From contig NZ_CP017560.1 of assembly GCF_001753205.1 (NCBI RefSeq), positions 1,550,001-1,614,000 of the forward strand: DNA of 64,000 bases. Reading direction: 5' to 3'. The notes below the pieces were generated by a model. The model was not told where the DNA came from. It worked only from the letters and a program-made list of their open reading frames with translations, and did no database searches. Of the stretch, positions 9,601-18,012 are shown in pieces. A program made the position numbers and the translations under genes. Every line of letters begins with the position of its first letter. The stretch's first letter is position 1. The stretch is from Sporosarcina ureilytica (GTDB taxonomy: Bacteria > Bacillota > Bacilli > Bacillales_A > Planococcaceae).

Positions 9601-9653
9601 GCTTTATTCTTAAATGCCCAATTTGTAAATCGTATCAAAGCCCCACATCCCAT
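6642..9653 (-). CDS. RND-family efflux transporter (SwrC/AcrB-like)
   Basis: Twelve-helix resistance-nodulation-division pump of about 1,000 residues, similar in layout to Bacillus SwrC (YerP). The first TM helix starts near residue 18 (AAVILMVVLSLVLGI), a large extracytoplasmic loop follows, and TM helices 2-6 lie near residues 330-480. These include TM4 with the proton-relay acids (GAVAVAVGRLVDDSIVVIENI). A second loop and TM helices 8-12 follow (GIVVTNAIVLLDRVRQNE). The first ATG gives MGCGALIRFTNW; a TTG five codons later (9638) gives the more usual family start LIRFTNW, so the exact start is uncertain. It stands alone; its terminator is disrupted by the IS downstream. Gram-positive members export lipopeptides or drugs without an outer-membrane channel. 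Confidence 0.93.
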   Translation of the reverse strand: MGCGALIRFTNWAFKNKAAVILMVVLSLVLGIVSYFTVPKEFLPPADNPMVTVIVIGQDTDAETMAEQVTKPIEKAIGSVKGKKDVFSTAADGFTSVDILLDASIDMKEAKTQVQEAVNSIHLPEGYSKPIVSQLNIDMIPLWQIGLSFPGGIDSNAMEKVDNEVIPKFQGISGVSNVSVYGSQQTQVNVTVDQEKLAKHQIPLQALMGILHGKNLAVSVGEETIDDKTTNIKVVGQIDGIAALEALEIVPGISLKEISTIDVADSSSTFFTRVNGKEAIALVLYKEPNANAVAIGKKVENAIEQVNVDHKSAIEASMLISFSDFIVNSVDSMMQAVLLGALFATIIIFVFLRHIRMTAITVISIPLSLGLTLLFLWLSDITLNILTIGAVAVAVGRLVDDSIVVIENIFRKAQSRDFSKPVIVEATKEVASAITSSTLTTVAVFLPMGLVKSMQDLLLPFALTITYALLSSLLVALIVVPLMSTGLLQKGKLPAYKTPRQYIRILDWCLRHKWVPLVTSILIFIGSIGLYFAMPKGTEDATDQDVVLSISYPDEVPFTTVKEEVLQLETFFMKQSDVEEVILFLGSNPEDAEFSEVNAQNSGRFHVVMKSGASTEKLIGEIDQLKKLYPKAEMEVSFVSMMPSGGSTISLDIVGNDASQLGTAANQVMDEIEGIHGVEKVSSNQSDVKTVYDIIIDHKLANAEEVARQVQLLLNPIPLGMIKLEDQNTMVYLDSSMHPTTDHELKEIQVIVNEQLVPLSSIAKIDKANKPTSVLRKDGKEYVRVTIDVESQDLSKISYEITQKTADLSLPEGITIEMGGAASAQADQFAELFQLMAVSIGLVYLIMVMTFKTLRAPLVILFTLPLAVIGAVFGLLIAGTPIDIGAMIGALMLIGIVVTNAIVLLDRVRQNEKTMSIREALLEAGATRLRPIVMTALATIFAMIPLLMGKEEMGSLVSKGLAVVVIGGLSVSTLLTLIIIPVLYELFHFKKAKKQRMESLETQ

Positions 9654-10050
9654 TCCCTAGAATTGGTTAACCTTCCACATTAATCTTATTGCAATAAGGA
9701 GGCAGTTATAACAGGCTAAGGAATGAATTTTGGATTGGACTTAGGTCGTAATGACGAGTACCCGTGCCGAATCTTTATCAAAGAGGATTCAGTTACAATA
9801 GTATTTTCAAGTAAATTTATAGATGAAAACTATAAGTTTATTAATAATAAGTATTTGAAAGTTTGTAAATATTCAAATAGAATAATCATATGGAGGGTGG
9901 GGAACTCAAGAGTTATATTTAATTTCAGACACTGAAAAATAAAAGGCTTTTGAAAGCGCTTTAAACGAGTGGTTAGTGGAGATATGAAGCTGTTTTAAAT
10001 CATGTGATTTTTGACTTACAAAAAATTTGAAAGAACGAGGGGGAAAAACT
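9654..10050. other. Intergenic region before the TRAP operon
   Basis: About 400 bases between the divergent RND and TRAP genes. It holds an orphan AAGGAGG at 9697-9703 with no start codon at proper spacing, and an open frame of 70 codons at 9723-9935 whose only Shine-Dalgarno-like AAGGA touches the ATG and whose sequence I do not recognise. Near the end lies a cre-like site. Promoters for both flanking genes should be here, but none is clear enough to place. Confidence 0.5.
9951..9964 (+). promoter_or_regulatory. cre-like site (CcpA) upstream of TRAP genes
   Basis: TGAAAGCGCTTTAA matches the CcpA consensus TGWNANCGNTNWCA at all fixed positions but one (A instead of C near the end). It lies about 90 bases before the TRAP binding-protein start. 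It suggests carbon catabolite control of the uptake system. One mismatch makes it less certain than the site at 24249. Confidence 0.45.
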
Positions 10051-11088
10051 ATGAATAAAACGTTAAGCAGATTAGGAGTTTTAGGATTGTTTTTACTGTT
10101 GATTTTAGCGGCATGTAGTGACGGTGCTAGTGATAGTTCGAGTAAAGGGGATAGTGGTAAAAGTAGCTCAAATGATGAAGTGTATACAATCACTATTTCA
10201 AACTCAGTTGAGGAAGATACACCGTTACACAAAGGATTAATCAGGTTTAAAGAAGTAGCTGAAGAAAAGTCAGATGGCAGATTACAAGTAGAAGTTTTTT
10301 CAAATGCTGAATTATATGCTTCTGAGAGAGAAGCAATTGAAGCGGTTCAAGCAGGAAATATTCAAGCTGCGAGCCCAGCGACAGCACCTTTATCTAACTT
10401 TGTAGAAGAGTTTCAGGCACTAGACTTTATGTTTGTGTTTAAAGATATTGATGATGCGAACGCTACATTAGATGGTGAATTAGGAGATATTCTTAAAGAA
10501 AAGTTGGAAGAGGTCCAGTTAAAAGGAATCGGTTGGGGTAGTGCGGGATTGACGCAAATTACGAATAACTCCAGACCACTTGAAACAATTGAGGATTTTG
10601 AAGGTTTAAAACTTAGAACAATGGAAAACAACATTCATTTAGATAGTTTAAAAGAGTTTGGTGCAAACCCACAGCCGTATGCATTCGGTGAATTATACTC
10701 TGCTCTACAGCAAAATATCTTTGATGGAATGCAGACAACGGCACAGTTGATTCAAAGCTCTAAAGTGTATGAAGTTCAGAAGTATATCTCAATTATTGAT
10801 AATTCATTTACTGCAGAAGCGCTAATTATGAATAAAGCTTTCTATGATTCTTTACCAGAAGATTTACAAAAAGTTGTAGATGAGGCTGGAGAAGAATTTA
10901 CAACGTATGAAAGAGAAATTTCCAAAGAATACGATGAAGAAGCTATTAAGTTTTTAACAGAAGAACTAGAGGCAAATATTGTGTCTGAAGAAGTAAGAGA
11001 AGAGATGGGCAAAAGATTACAGCCTATTATGGACAAGTATGAAGAGCAACTAGGTTCTGAATTAATGGATTTAGTTAGAAATCAGTAA
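10051..11088 (+). CDS. TRAP transporter solute-binding lipoprotein (DctP family)
   Basis: Extracytoplasmic binding protein of a tripartite ATP-independent periplasmic transporter. The ATG at 10051 follows GAGGGGG and gives 345 residues with a lipoprotein signal peptide: MNKTLSRLG, a Leu-rich core, then LAAC with the lipidated Cys at residue 22, followed by a Ser/Gly-rich linker. The mature domain shows the DctP pattern: EREAIEAVQAGNIQ, the LRTMEN segment with the carboxylate-binding Arg, and YSALQQNIFDGMQ. TRAP-P proteins bind organic acids through that Arg. Its place before histidine-pathway genes suggests an imidazole acid, 2-oxo acid or 2-hydroxy acid as ligand (inference). A strong hairpin separates it from the membrane genes. 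Confidence 0.92.
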   Translation: MNKTLSRLGVLGLFLLLILAACSDGASDSSSKGDSGKSSSNDEVYTITISNSVEEDTPLHKGLIRFKEVAEEKSDGRLQVEVFSNAELYASEREAIEAVQAGNIQAASPATAPLSNFVEEFQALDFMFVFKDIDDANATLDGELGDILKEKLEEVQLKGIGWGSAGLTQITNNSRPLETIEDFEGLKLRTMENNIHLDSLKEFGANPQPYAFGELYSALQQNIFDGMQTTAQLIQSSKVYEVQKYISIIDNSFTAEALIMNKAFYDSLPEDLQKVVDEAGEEFTTYEREISKEYDEEAIKFLTEELEANIVSEEVREEMGKRLQPIMDKYEEQLGSELMDLVRNQ

Positions 11089-11111
11089 TAAATAAAAAAA
11101 GGTAACAAAGT

Positions 11112-11151
11112 ATTTCCCGATTGTTATTTTCATAAATAACAATCGGGAAAT
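11112..11151 (+). terminator. Intra-operon hairpin between TRAP P and Q genes
   Basis: An 18-bp perfect stem (11112-11129 against 11134-11151; arm begins ATTTCCCGATTG) with a 4-base loop. Only a weak T-rich tail follows. It lies between the binding-protein gene and the membrane-subunit genes, where partial termination or 3'-end protection would give more binding protein than permease. Confidence 0.75.
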
Positions 11152-11304
11152 TATTTAAACGGACTGTGCGAAAATTTAGTGAAACTAATAAATGGCATTA
11201 TTTATTTGAAATGTACACCAGAAAACACTCTACAATTAGGACAGAATAATTACGCTCGTCAGAAGAAAGTAACGACTAAAGTGACGAAGTGGAGGATGTA
11301 TGCG

Positions 11305-11805
11305 GTGAAATTTTTAAATCTATTAAGAAAGATTGAAGAGATATTATTAGCGAGTACCATGATTATTATTCTTCTTTTAATTTTTAGTCAGGCATTATTT
11401 CGTTATTTCTTCGGAAGCGGACTCATTTGGGGAGAAGAGTTGGCAAGATATATTCATGTTGCACAAATTTGGCTTGGTGGAAGTTTAGCGATCAAAAAAG
11501 GTGGTCATATTCGCGTAACCTTTTTTAGAGATTTATTTAATACGCAAGGAAGAAAGTTTATTGATTTAATCGCAACCCTTTTATTTTTTACCTTTATGGT
11601 ATTTATTGCTGTAAAAGGTACGGAATTTATTCTGCATTTAATCGGAACAGGGCAAAAGGCACCGTCAATGGGTATTTTAATGGCTATTCCTTATACGGTC
11701 GTTCCACTTGGTGGTTTACTGATGGCGATTCGTCTGGTTCAGCAATTTAGAATGATATGGAAAGGTAAGTTACTAGATGCAGGGATAGAAGGTGTAGATA
11801 AATGA
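11305..11805 (+). CDS. TRAP transporter small membrane subunit (DctQ family)
   Basis: Four-helix subunit of the TRAP permease. The frame is open from 11179, but the start is best at GTG 11305, nine bases after GGAGG (11291-11295); this gives 166 residues, the usual DctQ size. The ATG at 11296 touches the ribosome binding site. TM1 follows at once (EILLASTMIIILLLIFSQ), then the DctQ landmark GLIWGEELARYIHVAQIWLGG and the GGHIRV motif. Its last codons overlap the DctM start (ATGA), indicating coupled translation. Confidence 0.9.
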   Translation: MKFLNLLRKIEEILLASTMIIILLLIFSQALFRYFFGSGLIWGEELARYIHVAQIWLGGSLAIKKGGHIRVTFFRDLFNTQGRKFIDLIATLLFFTFMVFIAVKGTEFILHLIGTGQKAPSMGILMAIPYTVVPLGGLLMAIRLVQQFRMIWKGKLLDAGIEGVDK

Positions 11806-13085
11806 CAATTGCAGTGTTGTTCATAAGTTTCTTTGCACTCATGTTAATTGGCGTTCCGATTGCGGTCTCTTTAGGGGCATCTACATTATTTACGATGGTA
11901 TTTGCAACTAATCTTCCATTAGGCTCTATTATTACACAGGCGTTTACTTCACTGGATTCATTTTCTCTCTTGGCGATTCCGCTATTTATTTTAGCAGGGG
12001 TTTTAATGAGTCTTGGTGGGGTTTCAAAGCGATTATTACATTTAGCTGATGTGTTGGTAGGTTACTTAGTTGGAGGTTTGGCGCATGGAACGATTCTAGC
12101 TAGTATGTTTTTTGCGGCTATTTCAGGTTCCGGACCCGCAACGGTTGCGGCCATTGGATCGTTCATGATTCCAGCAATGGCAAATAAAGGGTATGATAAA
12201 GGTTTTGCGGCTGCTGTTACAGCAACGGCTGGATCTATCGGTGTTATTATCCCGCCAAGTATTCCTTTTATCATGTTTGGAATCGTTGGTGGCGTATCGA
12301 TTGGCGGACTCTTTTTAGCAGGGATCATTCCAGGTATCTTGGTTGGAGCTGTATTAATGATTGTCTCCTATGGCATTGCAAAAAAGCGAGATTTCCCGAC
12401 AGAAGGAAAATTTCCAACTTTTATGGAAGTGGTAAAAGCATTTAACTATGCGAAATTTGCATTGTTGATTCCTGTCATTATTCTTGGTGGAATATATAGT
12501 GGGTTCTTTTCCCCTACTGAATCCGCTGCAGTAGCATGTATTTATGCGCTTATCATTGGTGTTTTTGTTTATAAAGAAATGAATTTAAGTAAAATTTATG
12601 ATGCATTTTTAGAGGCTACACTCATCACGATTCCAGTGAATATTATTATTAGTTTTTCGATTTCCTTTGCCTATTTACTTAGTATTGAACGAATTCCAAG
12701 AACGATTGCCGAGTTCATTACAGGCATATCTGAAAATATGATCATTACGATGCTCATTATTAGTGCTTTCTTATTTGTAGTTGGAATGTTTATCGATACA
12801 ATTTCTGCGGTGGTCATATTGACACCTATTTTACTGCCTGTTGCAACTGCTGTTGGTATGGAACCAATTCATTTCGGTGTCATTATGATTTGTAACTTGG
12901 CGATTGGATATGTTACTCCGCCACTTGGGGTAAATCTGTTTGTTGCTTCGCATATTAGTAAAGTGTCAATTGAACGGATAAGCCGCGCATTAGTTCCATT
13001 TATTATCGCAATGGTTGTTGTCGTGATTATACTTATTTTAATTCCGCAGTTGTCTCTGTTTATACCTAATATTGCTCTAAATTGA
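11802..13085 (+). CDS. TRAP transporter large membrane subunit (DctM family)
   Basis: Ion-coupled permease subunit of 427 residues with about 12 TM helices. The N-terminus shows the DctM pattern of a hydrophobic helix, GVPIAVSLGAS, then a segment LLAIPLFILAGVLMSLGGVS. SGSGPATVAAIGSFMIPAM and GVIIPPSIPFIMFGIVG are the conserved discontinuous-helix motifs, repeated in the second half as FVVGMFIDTISAVVILTPILLP and NLAIGYVTPPLGVNLFVAS. The start overlaps the DctQ stop by four bases. With the genes upstream it forms a complete TRAP system for Na+- or H+-driven uptake of an organic acid. Confidence 0.94.
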   Translation: MTIAVLFISFFALMLIGVPIAVSLGASTLFTMVFATNLPLGSIITQAFTSLDSFSLLAIPLFILAGVLMSLGGVSKRLLHLADVLVGYLVGGLAHGTILASMFFAAISGSGPATVAAIGSFMIPAMANKGYDKGFAAAVTATAGSIGVIIPPSIPFIMFGIVGGVSIGGLFLAGIIPGILVGAVLMIVSYGIAKKRDFPTEGKFPTFMEVVKAFNYAKFALLIPVIILGGIYSGFFSPTESAAVACIYALIIGVFVYKEMNLSKIYDAFLEATLITIPVNIIISFSISFAYLLSIERIPRTIAEFITGISENMIITMLIISAFLFVVGMFIDTISAVVILTPILLPVATAVGMEPIHFGVIMICNLAIGYVTPPLGVNLFVASHISKVSIERISRALVPFIIAMVVVVIILILIPQLSLFIPNIALN

Positions 13086-13148
13086 ATGAATAGCATGTCA
13101 ATCCTATAAGAATGCAAATAAAACACGATAGAAGGGAGCAGTCATTAA

Positions 13149-14249
13149 ATGAGATGGAGAAAATATGTCAAACAAATCGCTCCATATGTACCAGGCAAGT
13201 CAATTGAAGCAGTGAAGAAAGAATTCAATCTAGATGCGGTACTGCGACTTGCCTCTAATGAAAACCCACTCGGCCCATCATCAAAAGCAGTCGACGCCAT
13301 GCAGCAGGCAATGGCGGAATCGCATTTATATCCAGACCCTACGGCGGCTGAATTGAGAGAAAAGCTAGCAACGATTTATGGGGTTCTTCCAGAACAGATT
13401 ATTACTGGAAATGGTGCAGATAATGTTATTTCATTTGTAATTAGTGCGTTTGTAAATGAAGGAGATGAAGTGCTTTATTGTACGCCAACATTCCCAGCCT
13501 ATCGCTCTACAACGCTTTTAATGGGGGGGAAACCTGTTGAAGTACCTTTAACAAAGGAATTGACCTTTGATCTTGATAGCTTAAAAGAAAATATTACAGA
13601 TAAGACAAAACTTATTTTTATTTGTAATCCAAACAATCCAACAGGTACGATTGTTGAATCAAATGCATTGGAACAATTTATTGCCAGTGTTCCTGAACAT
13701 GTCACTGTCATTCTGGATGAGGCGTATATCGAATATGTTCGTAAAGAAAATTATTTAACTGGCATTGATTTTTTCAAGAAGGGCTATCCAGTGATTACGA
13801 TTAGAACATTTTCAAAGTTTTATAGCTTGGCAGGTCTCCGAGTTGGTTATGCAGTTGCATCAGAGGAAATGTTAGCGCCTATGTTACGTCTTCGAGAACC
13901 GTTTGCAGTGAATCGACCAGCGATTGCTGCGGCTGTTGCAACATTGGATGATACGGAATTTACTGAAGATCATTTTGAAATGAATGAAGCGGAAAAACTA
14001 GCCTTATCTGAAAAGATGGAGGAGCTCGGCTTTACCGTCTATCCGTCATCAACGAATTTCTTATTCATCCATATTAAAAGTGACGCACAAGAGTTATTTA
14101 ATGCGTTGTTGAAAAAGGGGATTATTATTCGACCATGTACCGGTTGGGGATATGATGAATATGTCCGAATTTCAATAGGTACGAAAGAACAAAATGAATT
14201 GTTACTGTCCACATTGAAACAATTAGAATCAGTTAAAACTGTTAGATAA
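13149..14249 (+). CDS. HisC-like PLP aminotransferase
   Basis: Fold-type I aminotransferase of 366 residues, close to histidinol-phosphate aminotransferase (HisC/Cobc group). Landmarks are SNENPLGPS at the N-terminus, the glycine-rich TGNGADNVI, NPNNPTGT, DEAYIEY, and the PLP lysine K223 in RTFSKFYSLAGLRVGYA. The C-terminal RISIGTKEQN holds the substrate carboxylate Arg. A HisC for biosynthesis would be expected among his or aro genes. Here it follows a TRAP system, 64 bases after dctM, and precedes a 2-hydroxyacid dehydrogenase and hut genes. I therefore infer a catabolic role, moving the amino group between histidine and imidazolepyruvate or handling another aromatic amino acid. Confidence 0.88.
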   Translation: MRWRKYVKQIAPYVPGKSIEAVKKEFNLDAVLRLASNENPLGPSSKAVDAMQQAMAESHLYPDPTAAELREKLATIYGVLPEQIITGNGADNVISFVISAFVNEGDEVLYCTPTFPAYRSTTLLMGGKPVEVPLTKELTFDLDSLKENITDKTKLIFICNPNNPTGTIVESNALEQFIASVPEHVTVILDEAYIEYVRKENYLTGIDFFKKGYPVITIRTFSKFYSLAGLRVGYAVASEEMLAPMLRLREPFAVNRPAIAAAVATLDDTEFTEDHFEMNEAEKLALSEKMEELGFTVYPSSTNFLFIHIKSDAQELFNALLKKGIIIRPCTGWGYDEYVRISIGTKEQNELLLSTLKQLESVKTVR

Positions 14250-14273
14250 CGTTAATGGGAGGAATGATTTTTC

Positions 14274-15254
14274 ATGGGAAAGAAAAGGGTTTGGATTTTG
14301 GATGATGAGTGGTTTACACATGAATTGGAAAAAGAAATATATACAGAGCATGATATTGAGTTTAAAGTGACAAGAAGTGAATCTTTTAAAAACGACTTTG
14401 AATCATTCGGAAAAGATGCGGACGGAATTGTTGCACAAGTTGGATTTAATTTTGGTGCAGCATACATCTCCCGATTAACAAAATGCAAAATTATCGCCTC
14501 TTCCGGTGTTGGATTTAACCATATTGATTTAAATGCATCCGCGCAAAAAGGGATTTATGTAACGAATATGGCAGATTACTGTATTGGCGAAGTATCAGAT
14601 CATACAATTGCCTTAGCGTTAATTGTTTCTCGTAGACTTCGTGCTTATAATGAACAAGTGAAAAATGGGCAGTGGGATCCGTTAGATACATTACCAATTC
14701 ATCGTCTACAAGGCAGAACAGTAGGACTTTTAGGGTTTGGTCGGATTGCTAAAGAAGTAGCGAAAAAGTTTAAAGTATTTGGTGTGAATGTGATCGCTCA
14801 TGATAAATATGTTCCAGAAGAAGTGTTTACAAAACTCGGGGTCGAATCTGTCACATTGGAAGAATTGCTAGAGAGGTCAAATATTTTAAGTTTACATGTG
14901 CCATTAACGAAAGAAACAGAAGGACTTATTAATTATGAGCGCCTAAAGCAATTACAAAAAGGCTCAATCATCATTAACACGTGCCGAGGCGCAATAATAA
15001 ATGAGGATGATTTAACTCTTGTCATTAAAGAAGGACATATTGCCGGAGCGGGACTGGATGTTTTAGTAGAGGAACCGCCAAATAAGGATTTGGAGCTACT
15101 TCATTTAGATGAAGTGTATGTAACACCACATTCATCTTATGTATCAATTGAATCGGAATATGAACTCCGCTCACGGACAGCTTTAAATGTGATTCGTGCA
15201 ATGGACGGGGAGGTTCCGGAGTTTGTGCAAAATGATGTAAAAGTAAAGGTGTAA
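14274..15254 (+). CDS. D-2-hydroxyacid dehydrogenase
   Basis: NAD-dependent 2-hydroxyacid dehydrogenase (326 residues) that interconverts a 2-oxo acid and its D-2-hydroxy acid. The Rossmann motif reads GLLGFGRIA. The catalytic trio is Arg in INTCRGAIIN, Glu in GLDVLVEEPP, and His in VTPHSSYV. It starts 25 bases after the aminotransferase with a GGGAGG site, so the two are one operon. Together they could turn imidazolelactate into imidazolepyruvate and then histidine, or the reverse. The substrate is inferred from context only; D-lactate-like or phenyllactate-like substrates are also possible. A strong bidirectional terminator follows. Confidence 0.9.
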   Translation: MGKKRVWILDDEWFTHELEKEIYTEHDIEFKVTRSESFKNDFESFGKDADGIVAQVGFNFGAAYISRLTKCKIIASSGVGFNHIDLNASAQKGIYVTNMADYCIGEVSDHTIALALIVSRRLRAYNEQVKNGQWDPLDTLPIHRLQGRTVGLLGFGRIAKEVAKKFKVFGVNVIAHDKYVPEEVFTKLGVESVTLEELLERSNILSLHVPLTKETEGLINYERLKQLQKGSIIINTCRGAIINEDDLTLVIKEGHIAGAGLDVLVEEPPNKDLELLHLDEVYVTPHSSYVSIESEYELRSRTALNVIRAMDGEVPEFVQNDVKVKV

Positions 15255-15269
15255 CAATTTAGTTGCCAT

Positions 15270-15311
15270 AAAAAATGAACTCTTAACATGTAAAATAAGA
15301 GTTCATTTTTT
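15270..15311. terminator. Bidirectional terminator
   Basis: A 16-bp perfect stem (15270-15285 against 15296-15311), A-rich on one side and T-rich on the other, lies between the convergent dehydrogenase and LysR genes and overlaps the LysR stop codon. It suits both directions. Confidence 0.85.
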
Positions 15312-16193
15312 AGTTTTAAAATACGCTTTCGTTCTCGTAATAAATTCTTCCACAACGGGAGGTAAATAACGATTTTTCATATATGCAAGATAAACTGTTC
15401 TTGCTAAGTTACTGTCAGCAATTGTTTTAATTGTCAGTGATGCATGATTGGAAGCAGTAATATAATTTTCTGGAACAATTGTGATACCGAGGCCTTCCTC
15501 AACTAGTGAAAAGGCGGTTTCAAATCGTTCAAATTCAAAGTGAATATTGGGACTAATTCCTGCGTTTCGAAATGCACTTACGATATCTTGACGGGTTTGA
15601 AACCCTTCTTTACCAATAATGAACTTTTCATGCATTAAATCATTCAGTGTGATGTTTTGTTTGTTTTGCAAGGAATGTTCTTTGGGAAACACAGCAACCA
15701 AGTTCTCTTTGTAAATTGGTATCGTAACGATTTCTTTATTGTCGAAATATTGATTAGTAATCGCGAGATGCATTTTATAGTTTTTTAGCGCTAACTCGAC
15801 CTGTTTTAGTCCAAGCACTTCAACTAGTTGAATATGGATATCCGGATTTGATTTGATATAAGATGAGATGACTTTCGGTAACCATGATTTTACAGATTCG
15901 ATTAAGCCAATTTGCAATTCTAGAGGACCGAGATTTTTTAGACGGGACATTTCTTCTCTTACATGTGTAAATTGATTCAGTAAATTTTTAGCTTCTTTAT
16001 ATAAAATTTCGCCCTCTTTGGTTAAAGAGATTTTTCGTGTAGTTCTTTCAATTAAAGTAAGGCCCATGCTTTCTTCTAATTTTTTTATAGCCGAACTTAA
16101 TGATGGTTGGGAAATGTGTAGTTCTTTTGAAGCTTTTGTAAAAGATCCTTTATCAATGAGTGCGGTAAAATAGAGTAACTGTCTTTCATCCAT
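15303..16193 (-). CDS. LysR-family transcriptional regulator
   Basis: LysR-type regulator of 296 residues. The N-terminal winged helix-turn-helix spans about residues 1-60 (YFTALIDKGSFTKASKELH, then SQPSLSSAIKKLEE), followed by the linker helix and a periplasmic-binding-like effector domain from ~90 to the end. It is transcribed away from the RidA gene and the hut genes, sharing a ~210-base intergenic region. LysR proteins normally control the divergent neighbour and respond to a pathway metabolite, so an imidazole acid or urocanate is a likely effector (inference). Confidence 0.93.
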   Translation of the reverse strand: MDERQLLYFTALIDKGSFTKASKELHISQPSLSSAIKKLEESMGLTLIERTTRKISLTKEGEILYKEAKNLLNQFTHVREEMSRLKNLGPLELQIGLIESVKSWLPKVISSYIKSNPDIHIQLVEVLGLKQVELALKNYKMHLAITNQYFDNKEIVTIPIYKENLVAVFPKEHSLQNKQNITLNDLMHEKFIIGKEGFQTRQDIVSAFRNAGISPNIHFEFERFETAFSLVEEGLGITIVPENYITASNHASLTIKTIADSNLARTVYLAYMKNRYLPPVVEEFITRTKAYFKTKK

Positions 16194-16327
16194 ATGGAAT
16201 CACCAACCTTAACTATTAATAAGTTTAGTTAAATAAATAACATTAGAAGTTTGCTTTATTAAGTTGCACGGAAAGTCTTGTAACATTTTTTATGAAATCT
16301 ATATAGGCGTATTTTGTTTATTATAGC

Positions 16328-16368
16328 ATAGGTTGTTAAAAAATAAGCTTTATATAGTTGTAACCTAT
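16328..16368. promoter_or_regulatory. Inverted repeat in the LysR/RidA divergent region
   Basis: ATAGGTT at 16328-16334 is mirrored by AACCTAT at 16362-16368, with AT-rich DNA between. It lies about 35 bases before the RidA start and 135 bases from the LysR start. Such inverted repeats are typical of LysR-type binding sites, but no footprint-like consensus can be claimed. Confidence 0.35.
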
Positions 16369-16403
16369 AGGTAATTAATATTTAATTTTGGAGGTTCAGT
16401 GAA

Positions 16404-16862
16404 ATGAGTATATACAAAAGATTACGTGAATTAGAGATTGTTTTACCAACACCCCCTAAACCGGCTGGTCTTTATGTCCCTTGCCGTTTAATGGGGAACG
16501 TACTATATACTTCCGGACAAGATTGCAGAATTGACGGGAAATTGGCTTATGAAGGAAAGTTGGGGAGAGATTTAACCGTTGAACAGGGTTATGATGCCGC
16601 AAGACTGACGATGCTCAATTGTTTGGCAGTGATTGAACAGGAAATCGGTGATTTAAATAGGATTAAACAGATTATCAAATTGTTAAGTTTTGTAAATTCA
16701 ACAGATAGTTTCATAGCGCAACCTTCTGTTATAAATGGGGCCTCCCAAGTTTTGATAGATGTTTTTGGGGAAGCAGGTAAACATGCCCGTACAGCTTTAT
16801 CGGCTAATTCATTACCATTCAATATACCGTTAGAAATTGAAATGATTGTTGAGATAAAATGA
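16404..16862 (+). CDS. RidA/YjgF-family protein
   Basis: Small trimeric RidA-fold protein of 152 residues, of the longer sub-group found near catabolic genes. It starts with KRLRELEIVLPTPPKPAGLYVPCRLMGNVLYTSGQ and has GKLGRDLTVEQGYDAARLTMLNCLAVI in the middle and ANSLPFNIPLEIEMIVEI at the end (each seen in part). The catalytic Arg of true imine deaminases, which lies in a C-terminal R-x-x-V-x-V-x-x-L-P pattern, is at best shifted here (HARTALSANSLP). RidA proteins hydrolyse reactive enamines and imines made by PLP enzymes. Its place between an aminotransferase operon and hut genes suggests clearing an imine from imidazole metabolism; the exact reaction is unknown. Confidence 0.82.
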   Translation: MSIYKRLRELEIVLPTPPKPAGLYVPCRLMGNVLYTSGQDCRIDGKLAYEGKLGRDLTVEQGYDAARLTMLNCLAVIEQEIGDLNRIKQIIKLLSFVNSTDSFIAQPSVINGASQVLIDVFGEAGKHARTALSANSLPFNIPLEIEMIVEIK

Positions 16863-16990
16863 CGAATTCTGTGAGAGTTATTAATTATCTATTGACTGAA
16901 ACTATACATATATAGAAAATTCGTATTTGTGTAAATAAATATGATGGAATACAATAGAGTTGATGATACTGTCAGCAGGGGTGAATTTTT

Positions 16991-17953
16991 ATGTATTATA
17001 ATTGGACAGGACGAGTTGATAAAAATGGAAAAGGTAAGCGCATTCATCAAATCGTTCGAAATATAGATATAAATGAATTAAAGAGAAAAGAACAACGAAC
17101 TATTAGTTTTGTTGGTTTTGAATGTGATGAAGGTGTTAAAAGAAACCAAGGTAGATTAGGTGCTTCTAAGGCACCAAATGAAATTCGGAAACTACTTGCA
17201 AGCATTCCTTATCACAACGAAAATAAAAGTCTTATAGATGTAGGTAATGTACGTTGCATTAACAATGATTTGGAAGAAGCACAAGCACAATTAGGACATC
17301 ATGTAGCCAAATTATTGGAAAATAACTACACGCCAATTATTTTAGGTGGGGGTCATGAAACATTTTATGGTCATTACTTAGGGGCAAGAAAGGCACTAGG
17401 TAAAGATAAGAAAATCGGCATGATAAATTTAGATGCACATTTTGACTTACGACTGGATGAGCAGTCATCATCTGGAACGATGTTTCGTCAAATTTTGGAA
17501 GATGATGAAAAAGCGGAATATTTATGCATCGGAATACAGGAATTAGGGAATACAGAACAACTGTTTTTAACGGCAGATGAATTAAATGTACAATATATAT
17601 TGGAACAGGATATTCAGCCGCTTGAAAATACTTTTGCTAAAATAAGTGAATTCTCACAAGAACAAGATTATATTATTTATACGATTTGTACAGATGTAAT
17701 CAATCAAGCGTATGCCCCGGGTGTAAGTGCTCCGGCTCCATTTGGAATTGAGCCGCAACTTGTAAGAGCGATTACAAAACATATTGTACAGCAAAATAAT
17801 TTTTTAAGTATGGATATTTCTGAAGTTAATCCTACGCTCGATATAGCAGATAAAACGAGTAGACTCATTAGTTATGTGATTGGAGAAACTTTAACACATT
17901 TAAATGAAAAAGAAAAAACCTTTTATGATATAGGAGTGGAGAACACGGTATGA
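16991..17953 (+). CDS. hutG: Formimidoylglutamase
   Basis: Ureohydrolase-family enzyme (320 residues) that splits N-formimino-L-glutamate into glutamate and formamide, the last step of the Hut pathway. Metal-binding motifs are visible as [10 protein letters not shown] (H122), NLDAHFDLR (D148, H150, D152), and a later segment [12 protein letters not shown] in place of the usual S-x-D-x-D-x-x-D-P. In that last motif only the central Asp of the expected acids is kept. The GVSAPAPFG segment is typical of HutG. The gene leads the hutG-hutH-hutI run, overlapping the first possible hutH start. Assignment is supported by both sequence and neighbours. Confidence 0.9.
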   Translation: MYYNWTGRVDKNGKGKRIHQIVRNIDINELKRKEQRTISFVGFECDEGVKRNQGRLGASKAPNEIRKLLASIPYHNENKSLIDVGNVRCINNDLEEAQAQLGHHVAKLLENNYTPIILGGGHETFYGHYLGARKALGKDKKIGMINLDAHFDLRLDEQSSSGTMFRQILEDDEKAEYLCIGIQELGNTEQLFLTADELNVQYILEQDIQPLENTFAKISEFSQEQDYIIYTICTDVINQAYAPGVSAPAPFGIEPQLVRAITKHIVQQNNFLSMDISEVNPTLDIADKTSRLISYVIGETLTHLNEKEKTFYDIGVENTV

Positions 17954-18012
17954 TTCAGCTTGGTGTGAAAGCAAACTCACTTGCAGAACCGATTAGAAAT
18001 GGGGGGGAAGAT

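Noticed and set aside
9723-9935. Open frame of 70 codons before the TRAP operon
   Set aside because: The AAGGA touches the ATG, leaving no proper spacing, the sequence has no recognisable domain, and the amino-acid make-up is that of translated AT-rich DNA.
17950-18012. Upstream ATG start for hutH, overlapping the hutG stop
   Set aside because: It would add 21 residues not typical of HutH; ATG 18013 has the strong ribosome binding site and the normal length.
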